Source: Coprothermobacter platensis DSM 11748 | GTDB taxonomy: Bacteria; Coprothermobacterota; Coprothermobacteria; Coprothermobacterales; Coprothermobacteraceae | DNA length: 64,000 nt | Assembly: GCF_000378005.1 (NCBI RefSeq) | Contig: NZ_KB899040.1 | Location: 439,468-503,467, forward strand | Direction: 5' to 3' | Shown here: positions 8,577-17,382 of the stretch, piece by piece | Position numbering within the stretch: the first letter of the stretch is position 1 | Layout: each line of letters starts with the position of its first letter | Notes under the pieces: generated by a model | What the model saw: only the letters and a program-made list of their open reading frames with translations | What the model was told of the DNA's origin: nothing | Databases searched by the model: none | Made by a program: the position numbers and the translations under genes

Positions 8577-11079
8577 TGATAATAATAACAAGAATGTAAG
8601 CACCGAAGCGAAGGAGTATGATTTCAGGCAAGCTGAAGAGCGCTGGTCTAATTACTGGCAGCAGCGTGACATGCATAAGGCTGAAGAAACCACGAAAAAG
8701 CCTAAAAAATATGTGTTGGAAATGTTCCCTTATCCATCGGGAAGGCTTCACATGGGCCACGTTCGTAACTATACGTTGGGTGATGTGGTAGCACGCTACA
8801 ACAGGATGCGCGGCTTCAACGTACTGCATCCCATGGGATGGGATGCTTTTGGTTTGCCTGCTGAGAATGCAGCCATAGAGAGAAACATACACCCAGAAAC
8901 ATGGACACTTTCAAATATTGATTACATGAAACAGCAGATGAAAAAGTTAGGGTTTAGCTACGATTGGGACCGTGAATTAGCAACCTGCCTACCAGATTAC
9001 TACAAGTGGACGCAATGGCTTTTCCTCAAGCTTTATGAAAAAGGTTTGGCTTATAAGAAAAGAGCAAAAGTAAACTGGTGTCCTCACTGCAAAACCGTTT
9101 TGGCAAACGAACAGGTCATAGATGGCAAATGTTGGCGATGCCATACACCTATCGAGAAGAGAGAAATAGAGCAGTGGTTCTTTAAAATAACCGCTTACGC
9201 GGATGATTTACTTAAAGATTTAGATGATTTGGATTGGCCAGAATACGTAAAAGCACAGCAAAGAAACTGGATAGGGCGGTCTGAAGGTGCTACGGTTAGG
9301 TTCCAAATAGAGGGAACAGACAAATACATAGAGGTATTCACAACCAGGTTAGACACCATTTATGGCGCTACGTTTATGGTGCTGGCTCCAGAACATCCGT
9401 TGGCAAAAGAGCTTACTCAGGGCACTGAACTTGAAGAGGATTTCAACGCATTTTTGAAAGCGATAACGTTAAAACCTGAGATAGATAGATTGAGCACCGA
9501 AAAAGAAAAAGAAGGCTTCTTCTTAGGCAAGTATGCGATTAACCCATTCAACGGTGAGCGTTTACCCATTTATGCTGGTGACTACGTACTGATGGAATAT
9601 GGCACAGGAGCTATCATGGCTGTTCCAGCGCACGATGAGCGTGATAATGCATTCGCAAAAAAGTATCATTTGCCTATAATACCGGTGGTGGTTCCCAAGG
9701 ATGGGACCAAGGCAAGTGAAAAAGGAGAAGATGTTTTATTTACCGATTATGGTACGTTGGTTAACAGCGGGCCATACAGCGGGAAAACTTCTGAAGAAGC
9801 TTTAGATTTGATGGCCACATATTTGGAAGAACACCAGCTGGGAAGCAAGAAGGTTACCTATAGGCTGAGAGATTGGCTCGTAAGTCGACAACGTTATTGG
9901 GGCGCTCCCATACCCATGGTTTACTGCGAAAAATGTGGTATGGTTCCTGTGCCAGAAGAAGAGTTGCCTGTGGTTCTTCCTCGTGAGGTAGATTACATGC
10001 CTGGTGATTTGGTATCACCACTGGCTACAGACCCTGCTTTTGTGGAGACCACATGTCCCAAATGCGGCGGTCCGGCACGTCGCGAAACAGATACCATGGA
10101 CACGTTCGTGGACAGTTCATGGTATTATTTCCGCTACGCAGATGCTCGCAACGAAAACGAGGCTTTCAGTAAAGATGCCGAGAATTATTGGCTGCCAGTG
10201 GACATATATATCGGTGGCGTGGAGCATGCTGTTCTGCATTTGCTTTACAGCAGGTTTATAACAAAAGCTCTCAAAGATATGGGATACACCCATGTGAGCG
10301 AACCTTTCAGCAAATTGTTCACTCAAGGCATGGTGACATTAGGCGGTTCTGCGATGTCCAAATCGAAAGGTAATATTGTGGACCCAGACGATATCCTTAA
10401 GAACTATGGTGCCGATGCCGCTCGTATGTACACGCTCTTTGTGGCACCTCCCGAAAAAGACTTTGAATGGAGCCAGCAGGGGTTGGAGGGCATTGTGCGG
10501 TTTCTTAGGCGCATATGGAACTTCTATGGCAAACACGCTGCGCGCCTTGAAGGTGTAAATAGCGCAAATGAAAATGTCGAGGCCCATAGCGAATGGGATA
10601 GCAAAGCATTAAGGGCATCTAATAGACTGGTTTACAGAGTTACATCAGATATTGAAGACAATTACAGGTTTAATACTGCTATTGCTGGCATGATGGAGTT
10701 TCTTAATGAAATCACCGAGTATGACGACAAAGTATCCAGCGCTGTTATGAAAGAGGTGCTGGAGACATTTGCAAAAGTTTTAGCTCCGTTTGTGCCGTTT
10801 ATGGCAGAAGAGCTTTGGTCTACCATGCTCGGTAATGAGCCATCCGTGCACGAGCAAAGCTGGCCTGCCTTCAACGAGGAACTTCTCGAAGAAGCGCAGG
10901 TTGAGGTGGCTGTACAAATAAATGGCAAGTTCAGAGGAACAATTATTGTGCCCAATGGGGCTCCGGAAGAAGATGTTAAGAATGCAGTTTTGCGAAGCGG
11001 TTCATTCACGAAGTATTTCGACCAGGGGTACAAGAAGTGTTTCTACGTGCCGAACAAGATAATAAACTTCATCGTTTAG
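8566..11079 (+). CDS. leuS: Leucyl-tRNA synthetase
   Basis: An 837-residue class I synthetase. HMGH lies at residues 62-65 ([12 protein letters not shown]), a zinc-type CPHC...CWRC set near 175-195, the CP1 editing domain in the middle, CEKC...CPKC in a second zinc-like insert near 450-500, and MSKSK near 590. In-frame GTG 8548 and ATG 8551 also exist, but ATG 8566 has GAAGGTG about 7 bases upstream, so I use it; it overlaps dnaB by 11 bases. An intrinsic terminator begins nine bases after the stop (11088) but inside comEA. Confidence 0.95.
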   Translation: MENNDNNNKNVSTEAKEYDFRQAEERWSNYWQQRDMHKAEETTKKPKKYVLEMFPYPSGRLHMGHVRNYTLGDVVARYNRMRGFNVLHPMGWDAFGLPAENAAIERNIHPETWTLSNIDYMKQQMKKLGFSYDWDRELATCLPDYYKWTQWLFLKLYEKGLAYKKRAKVNWCPHCKTVLANEQVIDGKCWRCHTPIEKREIEQWFFKITAYADDLLKDLDDLDWPEYVKAQQRNWIGRSEGATVRFQIEGTDKYIEVFTTRLDTIYGATFMVLAPEHPLAKELTQGTELEEDFNAFLKAITLKPEIDRLSTEKEKEGFFLGKYAINPFNGERLPIYAGDYVLMEYGTGAIMAVPAHDERDNAFAKKYHLPIIPVVVPKDGTKASEKGEDVLFTDYGTLVNSGPYSGKTSEEALDLMATYLEEHQLGSKKVTYRLRDWLVSRQRYWGAPIPMVYCEKCGMVPVPEEELPVVLPREVDYMPGDLVSPLATDPAFVETTCPKCGGPARRETDTMDTFVDSSWYYFRYADARNENEAFSKDAENYWLPVDIYIGGVEHAVLHLLYSRFITKALKDMGYTHVSEPFSKLFTQGMVTLGGSAMSKSKGNIVDPDDILKNYGADAARMYTLFVAPPEKDFEWSQQGLEGIVRFLRRIWNFYGKHAARLEGVNSANENVEAHSEWDSKALRASNRLVYRVTSDIEDNYRFNTAIAGMMEFLNEITEYDDKVSSAVMKEVLETFAKVLAPFVPFMAEELWSTMLGNEPSVHEQSWPAFNEELLEEAQVEVAVQINGKFRGTIIVPNGAPEEDVKNAVLRSGSFTKYFDQGYKKCFYVPNKIINFIV

Positions 11080-11726
11080 ATTTTTGGAAGAAAGCCACCA
11101 CTTGGTTGGTGGCTTTCTTTTTAGTGGGGGCAATTTTCTTTGAGGTTGGGTACCGTTTTGGTGCAGCTAACGCTTTTTCTCAAAAAAATGCTGCTGCAAT
11201 AAAGAATAGTGCAGATAAAACCTCAACAGCTTCTTATAATATGCAAATCCAGAATGACGAACCGATAAGCGTTTATGTAACGGGTGCCGTGAGCAAACCG
11301 GGGGTTTATACAGTTATACCTGGTAAGCGTATAAATGATGTGGTAACCATGGCAAGCCCTAAGAATGAGGCGGATTTAAGCAAGCTGAATTTGGCTGCTA
11401 AGGTGTCTGATGAAATGATGATTTACGTGCCCTTGAAAGGCGAGGTACCCCAAAGTCCAGTATCGTCACCTTCGGGCAGCTCGAGTGGTGGTACGTTGTC
11501 AGGTAACGGTGGTTTTAGTCAATCAGTAAACGGGCTGATAAACATTAACACGGCTGACGCTGCCCAACTGGACACACTCCCCGGCATAGGACCTACATTA
11601 GCGCAGCGTATAATCGATTACCGTGAAGCAAATGGCCCATTTCAGAATATTGAAGAGATAAAGGATGTAAGTGGTATAGGTGATAAGAAGTTTGAAGATA
11701 TAAAGAGCATGATAACGGTACGCTAA
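11037..11726 (+). CDS. comEA: ComEA-type DNA-binding competence protein
   Basis: A 229-residue protein. One membrane helix (about residues 20-42) anchors it outside the cell. A SLBB-like domain (residues 78-140, [17 protein letters not shown]) and a Ser/Gly-rich linker lead to a helix-hairpin-helix pair at 165-229 ([20 protein letters not shown], then [16 protein letters not shown]), which binds double-stranded DNA. The GTG start at 11037 lies inside leuS (43-base overlap) with CAGGGGT upstream. Later starts would destroy the membrane anchor. A terminator-like hairpin is embedded in codons 18-29. comEC follows after 4 bases. Confidence 0.88.
   Translation: MFLRAEQDNKLHRLDFWKKATTWLVAFFLVGAIFFEVGYRFGAANAFSQKNAAAIKNSADKTSTASYNMQIQNDEPISVYVTGAVSKPGVYTVIPGKRINDVVTMASPKNEADLSKLNLAAKVSDEMMIYVPLKGEVPQSPVSSPSGSSSGGTLSGNGGFSQSVNGLININTADAAQLDTLPGIGPTLAQRIIDYREANGPFQNIEEIKDVSGIGDKKFEDIKSMITVR
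11088..11122 (+). terminator. Intrinsic terminator after leuS, inside comEA
   Basis: A perfect 13-bp stem, AAGAAAGCCACCA (11088-11100) with TGGTGGCTTTCTT (11107-11119), a 6-base loop and a run of five T (11118-11122). It begins nine bases after the leuS stop, the expected place for a leuS terminator. However, it encodes the start of the ComEA membrane helix, so it must be read through, or blocked by ribosomes, for comEA-comEC to be expressed from upstream. Confidence 0.8.
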
Positions 11727-11730
11727 AACA

Positions 11731-13476
11731 ATGGTGCTCACCGTTTTATGCGCTGTTTTTGCTCTCCAGTTTTACCCATGGGGGATACTTTCATTTTTTG
11801 GTGCTTTCTTTTTGCTTAAGGATAAACGATGGATAGCGCTCATAGGGATTCTTATTACCCTTTTGGGCTATAGCAGTATTTACCAGTCTCTAAAGATGGA
11901 TGGTACCACATTCAATGCCGTGGTACTCATCGATAGCGACGGAAAGGGTTATTATGGTCGCTTACCAGTTTGCTCGAGCAAGGTAGGTTTGCAATCGGGA
12001 AGTTTCGAGATGAAATGGGAAAAGTACCACTGTGCTGTACCAGTGAAGACGAAAACAGTTAGTACTCCGCTTTTTTCTCTAAGATCGTTCATGGAAAAGC
12101 GTTTGAATAATCTTAAATCTGCTCCTCTTCTTAACGCTTTAGTACTTGGAGAAAAACTTCCTGTGAGAATACAGGAACAAGCGATAAAAACAGGAATATT
12201 ACATGTCTTTGCCATATCTGGGTTGCAAACGACATTGCTATTGGGTTACATTCAGCGTTTCGGTAAGAATAAAATGCTGACACTTCTTGCTGGTATGGTA
12301 TTGGTGTTCTTTTATGGCTTTGCTGCGTCAGTTCTTCGTAGTGTGCTAATGTACGGTGTTATGCTTGCCATACCCAAGGGGAGAAAGTTAGGCTTGGGTG
12401 GAGTAGCGGCAGCGGCATTGCTTGCATCATTTCTTGATCCTCTGTTTCTTACGCGCATATCGTCCATCCTTTCTGTAGTGGGTGCAGCGGCTGTTGTTTA
12501 TTGGGGAGACAGCTCATGGTCTGGTGTAAAAATAAGCCTTTCTTTGTTACCGGTGAGCTTGGTTTTCTTCCATTCATTCTCTCTTATTAGTGTCGTTTCT
12601 AATGTGCTGATGGTTCCCATCTTCACCTTGCTTTACGGTTTGGGGGTGCTTTATGTGGCGGCGCCACTTAGACTTATTGGCTTTGCTACCGATGGCATCG
12701 GTTCGTTACTACTTGCTTTGCACCAATGGGTTGAAGTTTTGCCATCTTGGTTTGTGTTGAATTTTAGCTCTTTGGAGGTGTTCATCATACTTGTCGCTGT
12801 GGTGCTGACCTTTACTCTTAAAAAGTGGTGGATACCCATACTTGCTTCCATCGTCTTTGTGCTTGTGCCAGCTCAGAATAGGGTAGTGTTTTTAGACGTG
12901 GGTCAGGGGTCTGCAACGCTGGTTCAGAAAGGTTCGTACGGTCTACTGGTTGATGTTTCAAAGAATGACGTGGTTTTGCGCGACGTGAGGTGGTACGGAA
13001 TAAGGCATTTGGCAGTTATCATCAGCCACGATGATAATGACCACAATGGGATGTTGGAGCAGGTTCAATTGTCGTTTCATCCAACCGTCTTTACGACTTT
13101 TGAGGGAGACACTGTCTCTTTTGGTCCTATAACGGCAGAAACGCTTTGGCCTCCAAAAAACTTTGTAGGAACAGATAACGAGCAGAGCAAAGTTATTTAC
13201 TTGCCAGAATGGAATGGACTTATCACGGGCGATGTGCCACAAGCATATTTGCCTGCTGGGGATTATGATTTCTTTACTGTTCCACATCACGGCGCAAAGA
13301 TGACATCGCTTAATTTGACTTCTTCTGTGGGTGTTATTTCTGTGGGGAAAAACAGTTATGGGCACCCTAATGCGCAAACGTTGAATTTGTTGGAAAGCAA
13401 AGGGATAACCGTTTATCGTACAGATGTGTGTGGCGACATTGTTTTGGAACGTGGTCAGTTTTCTTGTAACCCTTAG
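11731..13476 (+). CDS. comEC: ComEC/Rec2-type DNA uptake channel
   Basis: A 581-residue membrane protein, shorter than the usual 700-800. The competence domain appears near residues 150-215 (NALVLGEKLPVRIQEQAIKT, then GILHVFAISGLQ) and is followed by a run of helices to about 370. The C-terminal metallo-beta-lactamase domain starts with VVFLDVGQGSATLVQKG and keeps the metal motif SHDDNDHNG near 430. Most of the N-terminal OB part seems reduced. The product would carry single-stranded DNA across the cytoplasmic membrane, receiving it from ComEA. It starts 4 bases after comEA, so the pair is co-transcribed. Confidence 0.9.
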   Translation: MVLTVLCAVFALQFYPWGILSFFGAFFLLKDKRWIALIGILITLLGYSSIYQSLKMDGTTFNAVVLIDSDGKGYYGRLPVCSSKVGLQSGSFEMKWEKYHCAVPVKTKTVSTPLFSLRSFMEKRLNNLKSAPLLNALVLGEKLPVRIQEQAIKTGILHVFAISGLQTTLLLGYIQRFGKNKMLTLLAGMVLVFFYGFAASVLRSVLMYGVMLAIPKGRKLGLGGVAAAALLASFLDPLFLTRISSILSVVGAAAVVYWGDSSWSGVKISLSLLPVSLVFFHSFSLISVVSNVLMVPIFTLLYGLGVLYVAAPLRLIGFATDGIGSLLLALHQWVEVLPSWFVLNFSSLEVFIILVAVVLTFTLKKWWIPILASIVFVLVPAQNRVVFLDVGQGSATLVQKGSYGLLVDVSKNDVVLRDVRWYGIRHLAVIISHDDNDHNGMLEQVQLSFHPTVFTTFEGDTVSFGPITAETLWPPKNFVGTDNEQSKVIYLPEWNGLITGDVPQAYLPAGDYDFFTVPHHGAKMTSLNLTSSVGVISVGKNSYGHPNAQTLNLLESKGITVYRTDVCGDIVLERGQFSCNP

Positions 13477-13567
13477 TAAACTGCAAAAGTGTTGTTTTAG
13501 GCATCTAATGAAGTGTATCAAAACCTCATTTTTTCTGCTTCAGTGCTGTATTTTGTGGCTCTTTTAG

Positions 13568-13576
13568 TGATATAAT
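13568..13576 (+). promoter_or_regulatory. Extended -10 promoter of the LCP gene
   Basis: TG-A-TATAAT (TATAAT at 13571-13576) with no good -35 hexamer. Only seven bases separate the hexamer from the ATG at 13584, so transcription should start at or one base before the start codon. No Shine-Dalgarno sequence is present, which suggests a leaderless mRNA. Confidence 0.65.
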
Positions 13577-13583
13577 TTTTAAT

Positions 13584-14918
13584 ATGAAAAGTAAATTTAG
13601 CCTTAAAAACGTATTCATAGCAGTGGGTTTAATTGTGGTTTTCGCCTTATCCTTCGTAGGCGGTGTTTACGCTCAGAAGATAGTAATGCCACAGCAAGGA
13701 AGTGTGGATATATCAGATATCTTGGGCACAGCTACTGATAGATTATCCAGCTTAACTGGTTCTAAGGCAGATCAGGTTTGGCTCATAGCTGGTTTGGACA
13801 CGGTGGGTAAGATGAACGAAGGAGGTTCAGTGGGTCATAATGATACACTGGTCCTTGCCTTTATAAGAGGTTCTACAGTGAATCTTCTTTACATACCGCG
13901 TGATTCGTTAGTGAACATACCCGGGTATGGGGTAACAAAAGTGACGCATACATCCATGTATGGTGGCGTTAGAAAACTGGTTGAAGTGCTAAAGCAGAAT
14001 TTTGGTGTAACAGTAGATCATTATGTGGTTATAAACTTTACCACGGTCATAAAAATGGTGGATTTAATGGGTGGCTTAACAGTGGACGTGCCACAGCGTT
14101 ACTGTTACCAGGGTGTTGGTGTGCCAAAGTACACGTGTTTGAGCGCAGGAACCCATACGCTCAATGGAACACAGTTCCTGGTTTATTGGCGTATACGTGA
14201 TTATGGTTCCACTCACATGTCTGACTTAGATAGAATTTCCAGGCAGATATCGCTTATAACGGGCACCAACTTAAAAGACCAAGTTATCTCCAAATTGTCA
14301 CCATCTTTCTTGTCTAACGGTATCAATTTGTGGAGCGATTATGTTCTTTCTGATATGAGCTTGATGGAAGTGGCTGGCATGGCAAATAAACTAAAAGACG
14401 CTAAGCTTCAAGTGGACATGCTCCCGGGAGACGCTTACACCACGCATGTGTTTGACTTAAGTGTACCCGTGTCTGTTTATAAGTGGGACGCAGACTGGCT
14501 GAAAAACTGGTATGCACAAACGTTGGGTTCTGTGGGGCAAGCATTTGCGTCGCAGGTTAATCCACCTGAAGTGAATTTATCCAGTTCGTCGAGCCGAGGG
14601 TCAGAAAGCGGTTTGCCATCCGTTTCTACCGGTACCGGTAAACAAACTACATCAACAAGCAAAACGGGTTCTTCTAAGACAAGCACCAATAATACGTCCA
14701 GCCCAACAACTAGCAAGAGCGGAACCACGGGTAAAACGAGCGGCAACACGTCGCCTTCTGGAACGGTTACTGCAAGTAGTGCGAATCCATCTACGGGAAG
14801 TGGTAGCGAAGTGGTGAACCCTGTAGAAAACAGCACAACGGCAACTGAATCTGAAGTTTTGCCTGACAATAGTAGTACATCAACCAGTAGCACGGCAACA
14901 GAGGGAACGTTACCTTAG
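13584..14918 (+). CDS. LytR-CpsA-Psr (LCP) family protein
   Basis: A 444-residue protein. An N-terminal membrane helix (residues 9-30) is followed by an LCP domain at about 65-240, seen in LLYIPRDSLVNIPGYG, then DHYVVINFTTVIKMVDLMGG and YWRIRDYGSTHMSDLDRISR with the conserved arginines. The last 120 residues are a low-complexity Ser/Thr/Gly/Pro-rich tail, probably a spacer in the cell envelope. LCP proteins transfer undecaprenyl-linked glycopolymers to peptidoglycan. The gene stands alone with its own promoter and probably no 5' leader. Confidence 0.9.
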   Translation: MKSKFSLKNVFIAVGLIVVFALSFVGGVYAQKIVMPQQGSVDISDILGTATDRLSSLTGSKADQVWLIAGLDTVGKMNEGGSVGHNDTLVLAFIRGSTVNLLYIPRDSLVNIPGYGVTKVTHTSMYGGVRKLVEVLKQNFGVTVDHYVVINFTTVIKMVDLMGGLTVDVPQRYCYQGVGVPKYTCLSAGTHTLNGTQFLVYWRIRDYGSTHMSDLDRISRQISLITGTNLKDQVISKLSPSFLSNGINLWSDYVLSDMSLMEVAGMANKLKDAKLQVDMLPGDAYTTHVFDLSVPVSVYKWDADWLKNWYAQTLGSVGQAFASQVNPPEVNLSSSSSRGSESGLPSVSTGTGKQTTSTSKTGSSKTSTNNTSSPTTSKSGTTGKTSGNTSPSGTVTASSANPSTGSGSEVVNPVENSTTATESEVLPDNSSTSTSSTATEGTLP

Positions 14919-15015
14919 CGTATTATAAGAAAGGCCTTTTGTTAGCTAATAAAAGTAACCGTAATTGATTATGACATTTGCAGAAAATAAGTACTAAATA
15001 GGTAAAACGGGTGAT

Positions 15016-15474
15016 TTGAATTTGGCGCATTCCATGAAAAAAGTTTATTACTCGCTAAAAGAAAGCGACATTGTTCCAGCGAGTGTACTCTTATTTTTGG
15101 AAGTTTCGGCAAATTGGGATAAAGTTGATAGCTGGATGAAAGATTTGTTATTTCCCGCTCAATTGAGGGGCAACATAGTGACCATGGATTACTACAGCCC
15201 TGTGGGAAGGATGAAACTACTTTATAACAAGAAAGATGTTTTGGAGGAGATAAGGCGTCTATTGCCTTTTGTTGAAGATGTTCGTTTGGGAAAGGCACGG
15301 ACCAAAGTTAGAAATGCAGGTGATTTTGCTGCACAAAAGGATAATGAAACTAAGCTTTTGACACCGTCCGATGAGCATGTGTGCACGGATGGCATTAAAG
15401 ATAAAGAACTGGCTGAACTTTTTGAGAAGTACGTAAGGATTAGGAGGTCATGGCAGGAATGGAAAAGAGCTTAA
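15016..15474 (+). CDS. dciA: DUF721 protein, probable DciA helicase-loading factor
   Basis: A 152-residue protein. The N-terminal two thirds resemble DUF721/DciA: a W-containing start (SANWDKVDSWMKDLLFP), then strands ending in MKLLYNKKDVLEEIRRLLP and VEDVRLGKA. A polar region and a short C-terminal helix follow. DciA proteins load the DnaB helicase in bacteria lacking DnaC or DnaI and are commonly found just upstream of gyrB, as here. The start is uncertain: TTG 15016 (weak GGTAAAACGGGTGA upstream) or ATG 15034. It overlaps gyrB by 16 bases. Confidence 0.65.
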   Translation: MNLAHSMKKVYYSLKESDIVPASVLLFLEVSANWDKVDSWMKDLLFPAQLRGNIVTMDYYSPVGRMKLLYNKKDVLEEIRRLLPFVEDVRLGKARTKVRNAGDFAAQKDNETKLLTPSDEHVCTDGIKDKELAELFEKYVRIRRSWQEWKRA

Positions 15475-17372
15475 AGACACAGAATTACGGTGCAGATCAG
15501 ATTCGAGTGCTCGGTGATCTTGAGGGCGTGCGAAAACGCCCTGCCATGTACATTGGAAGCACCGATAAAAGTGGTTTACATCACCTGGTATGGGAGATTG
15601 TCGATAATGCAATCGACGAAGCCATGGCAGGTTTTTGCGACTACATAAAAGTTACATTGCTTGATGACGGGTCTGTGGAAGTAGAAGATAATGGGCGTGG
15701 CATACCGGTAGAAATTCATCCACAAGAACAACGTTCAACGTTGGAAGTTGTTCTAACAAAATTGCATGCGGGTGGAAAGTTCGGCGGTCAGGCTTATAAG
15801 GCCAGTGGCGGATTGCACGGTGTTGGTTTGTCGGTTGTGAATGCGCTTAGTGAGTGGCTGGAAGTTACAGTAAAGAGAGATGGAAAGATGTACTGGCAGC
15901 GCTATGAATATGGCAAGCCAGTTGCTGATGTGCAGGAAATAGGCGATGTCGATGATCCTAATATTTCTGCCACGGTGGTGCATTTCAAACCAGATAAGAC
16001 AATATTTTCTGAAACCCGTTTCGATTATGAGGTCATAAGGCAACGCATAAGAGAGCTGGCTTTTCTTAATAAAGAAGTGACCATAGAGCTTAGAAAAGAT
16101 GGTCAAGAGCCAGAAATATTTCACTATGAATCAGGTTTGGCGGGCTTGTTGGAAGAAATTGCCGAAGGTGACCAGAAGGTAACCGACATACTCCACTTTT
16201 CAGGAGAGCAGCAAGACATTCAGGTGGAAGTAGCGTTCGTTTATGTGGATGATTTTGACGAAACGATTGTATCTTTTGTGAACTCTGTTAGAACAGTTGA
16301 CGGCGGAACACACGTTCAAGGGTTCCGTTCTGCTGTTTCAAAAACGCTTGCTGAGGTTGCCAGAAGAAAGGGTCTGTTAAAGGACAACAACGTATCTGGC
16401 GATGATTTTAGGCAAGGTTTGAGAGCTGTGGTTGCAGTAAGGGTTCCAGAGCCAGAGTTTGAAGGGCAAACAAAAGGTAAGCTGGGCTCTAAACAAGTCA
16501 GAGGCGTAGTGGAAGATATTGTATCAAAGGCTTTTGACAGTTACCTGGAAACTCAAAACGAAGTCATGAAGACTTTGGTTCAACGAGCCTTGGCTTCTGC
16601 AGAGATGCGTGAAACATTTAAACGTACTAAAGAAATGATGAAGAACAGGCTCAGAGTGGAGTCAACGGTATTACCTGGTAAACTCTCTGATTGTTCAAGT
16701 AAAGATGTAGAACGCAGAGAACTCCTCATTGTTGAGGGTGAAAGCGCTGGCGGTTCGGCAAAGCAAGGTCGAGACAGAACTATACAGGCTGTATTGCCTC
16801 TTAGAGGTAAGATTCTCAACGTGGAAAAGGCAAATTGGAAGCGTGTCGTAGATAATGAAGAAATACAGGCATTGATAGCTGCCATAGGAACTGGTGTGTC
16901 TGACCACTTCGATTACACCAAGCTAAGATATGGAAAAATCATCATCATGACCGATGCTGATGTGGATGGTGCTCACATTCGTACGCTGCTCCTTACATTC
17001 TTCTTTAGGATGATGAGGCCGCTGGTGGAAGAAGGACACATATATTTTGCTCAGCCACCCTTATATAAGATTGAACGAAAAAGAAGCAAAGATGTGACAT
17101 ACCTTTATACCGATGAAGAGCTTCAAACATTTTTGAAAAAGCATGATGGAGAGAATTTTGAAATACAGCGTTATAAAGGTTTGGGTGAAATGAATGCTGA
17201 GCAGCTTTGGGAAACAACTTTGGATCCGGAAACACGAAATCTTTACCGTGTCACGGTAGATGATGCTGAAAAGGCTGATGAATTGTTCTCCATACTCATG
17301 GGTGAAAAGGTTCAGCCCCGTAAGGAGTTCATTTTTGCGAATGCCGATTTGGTTAAGAACTTGGACGTGTGA
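15459..17372 (+). CDS. gyrB: DNA gyrase subunit B
   Basis: A 637-residue type IIA topoisomerase ATPase subunit. The GHKL ATPase domain carries VWEIVDNAIDEAMAG and VEDNGRGIPVE near residue 80, then ASGGLHGVGLSVVNALSEW. The TOPRIM domain has VEGESAGGSAKQGRDR near 430 and MTDADVDGAHIRTLLL near 505. The C-terminal ERRYKGLGEMN-type motif (IQRYKGLGEMNAEQLWETT) is present, and the long insertion of enterobacterial GyrB is absent. AGGAGG lies only 2 bases before ATG 15450 but 11 before ATG 15459, so I prefer the latter. gyrA follows after 10 bases. Confidence 0.95.
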   Translation: MEKSLKTQNYGADQIRVLGDLEGVRKRPAMYIGSTDKSGLHHLVWEIVDNAIDEAMAGFCDYIKVTLLDDGSVEVEDNGRGIPVEIHPQEQRSTLEVVLTKLHAGGKFGGQAYKASGGLHGVGLSVVNALSEWLEVTVKRDGKMYWQRYEYGKPVADVQEIGDVDDPNISATVVHFKPDKTIFSETRFDYEVIRQRIRELAFLNKEVTIELRKDGQEPEIFHYESGLAGLLEEIAEGDQKVTDILHFSGEQQDIQVEVAFVYVDDFDETIVSFVNSVRTVDGGTHVQGFRSAVSKTLAEVARRKGLLKDNNVSGDDFRQGLRAVVAVRVPEPEFEGQTKGKLGSKQVRGVVEDIVSKAFDSYLETQNEVMKTLVQRALASAEMRETFKRTKEMMKNRLRVESTVLPGKLSDCSSKDVERRELLIVEGESAGGSAKQGRDRTIQAVLPLRGKILNVEKANWKRVVDNEEIQALIAAIGTGVSDHFDYTKLRYGKIIIMTDADVDGAHIRTLLLTFFFRMMRPLVEEGHIYFAQPPLYKIERKRSKDVTYLYTDEELQTFLKKHDGENFEIQRYKGLGEMNAEQLWETTLDPETRNLYRVTVDDAEKADELFSILMGEKVQPRKEFIFANADLVKNLDV

Positions 17373-17382
17373 GGTGCTGTAA

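Noticed and set aside
13509-13536. Weak hairpin AATGAAG...CCTCATT plus T run after comEC
   Set aside because: A 7-bp stem with a mismatch and 10-base loop; too weak to call, although a terminator for comEC is expected here.
14477-14893. 138-codon minus-strand open frame opposite the LCP tail
   Set aside because: It mirrors the Ser/Thr-rich repeats of the real gene, giving a Val/Leu-rich artefact without start signals.
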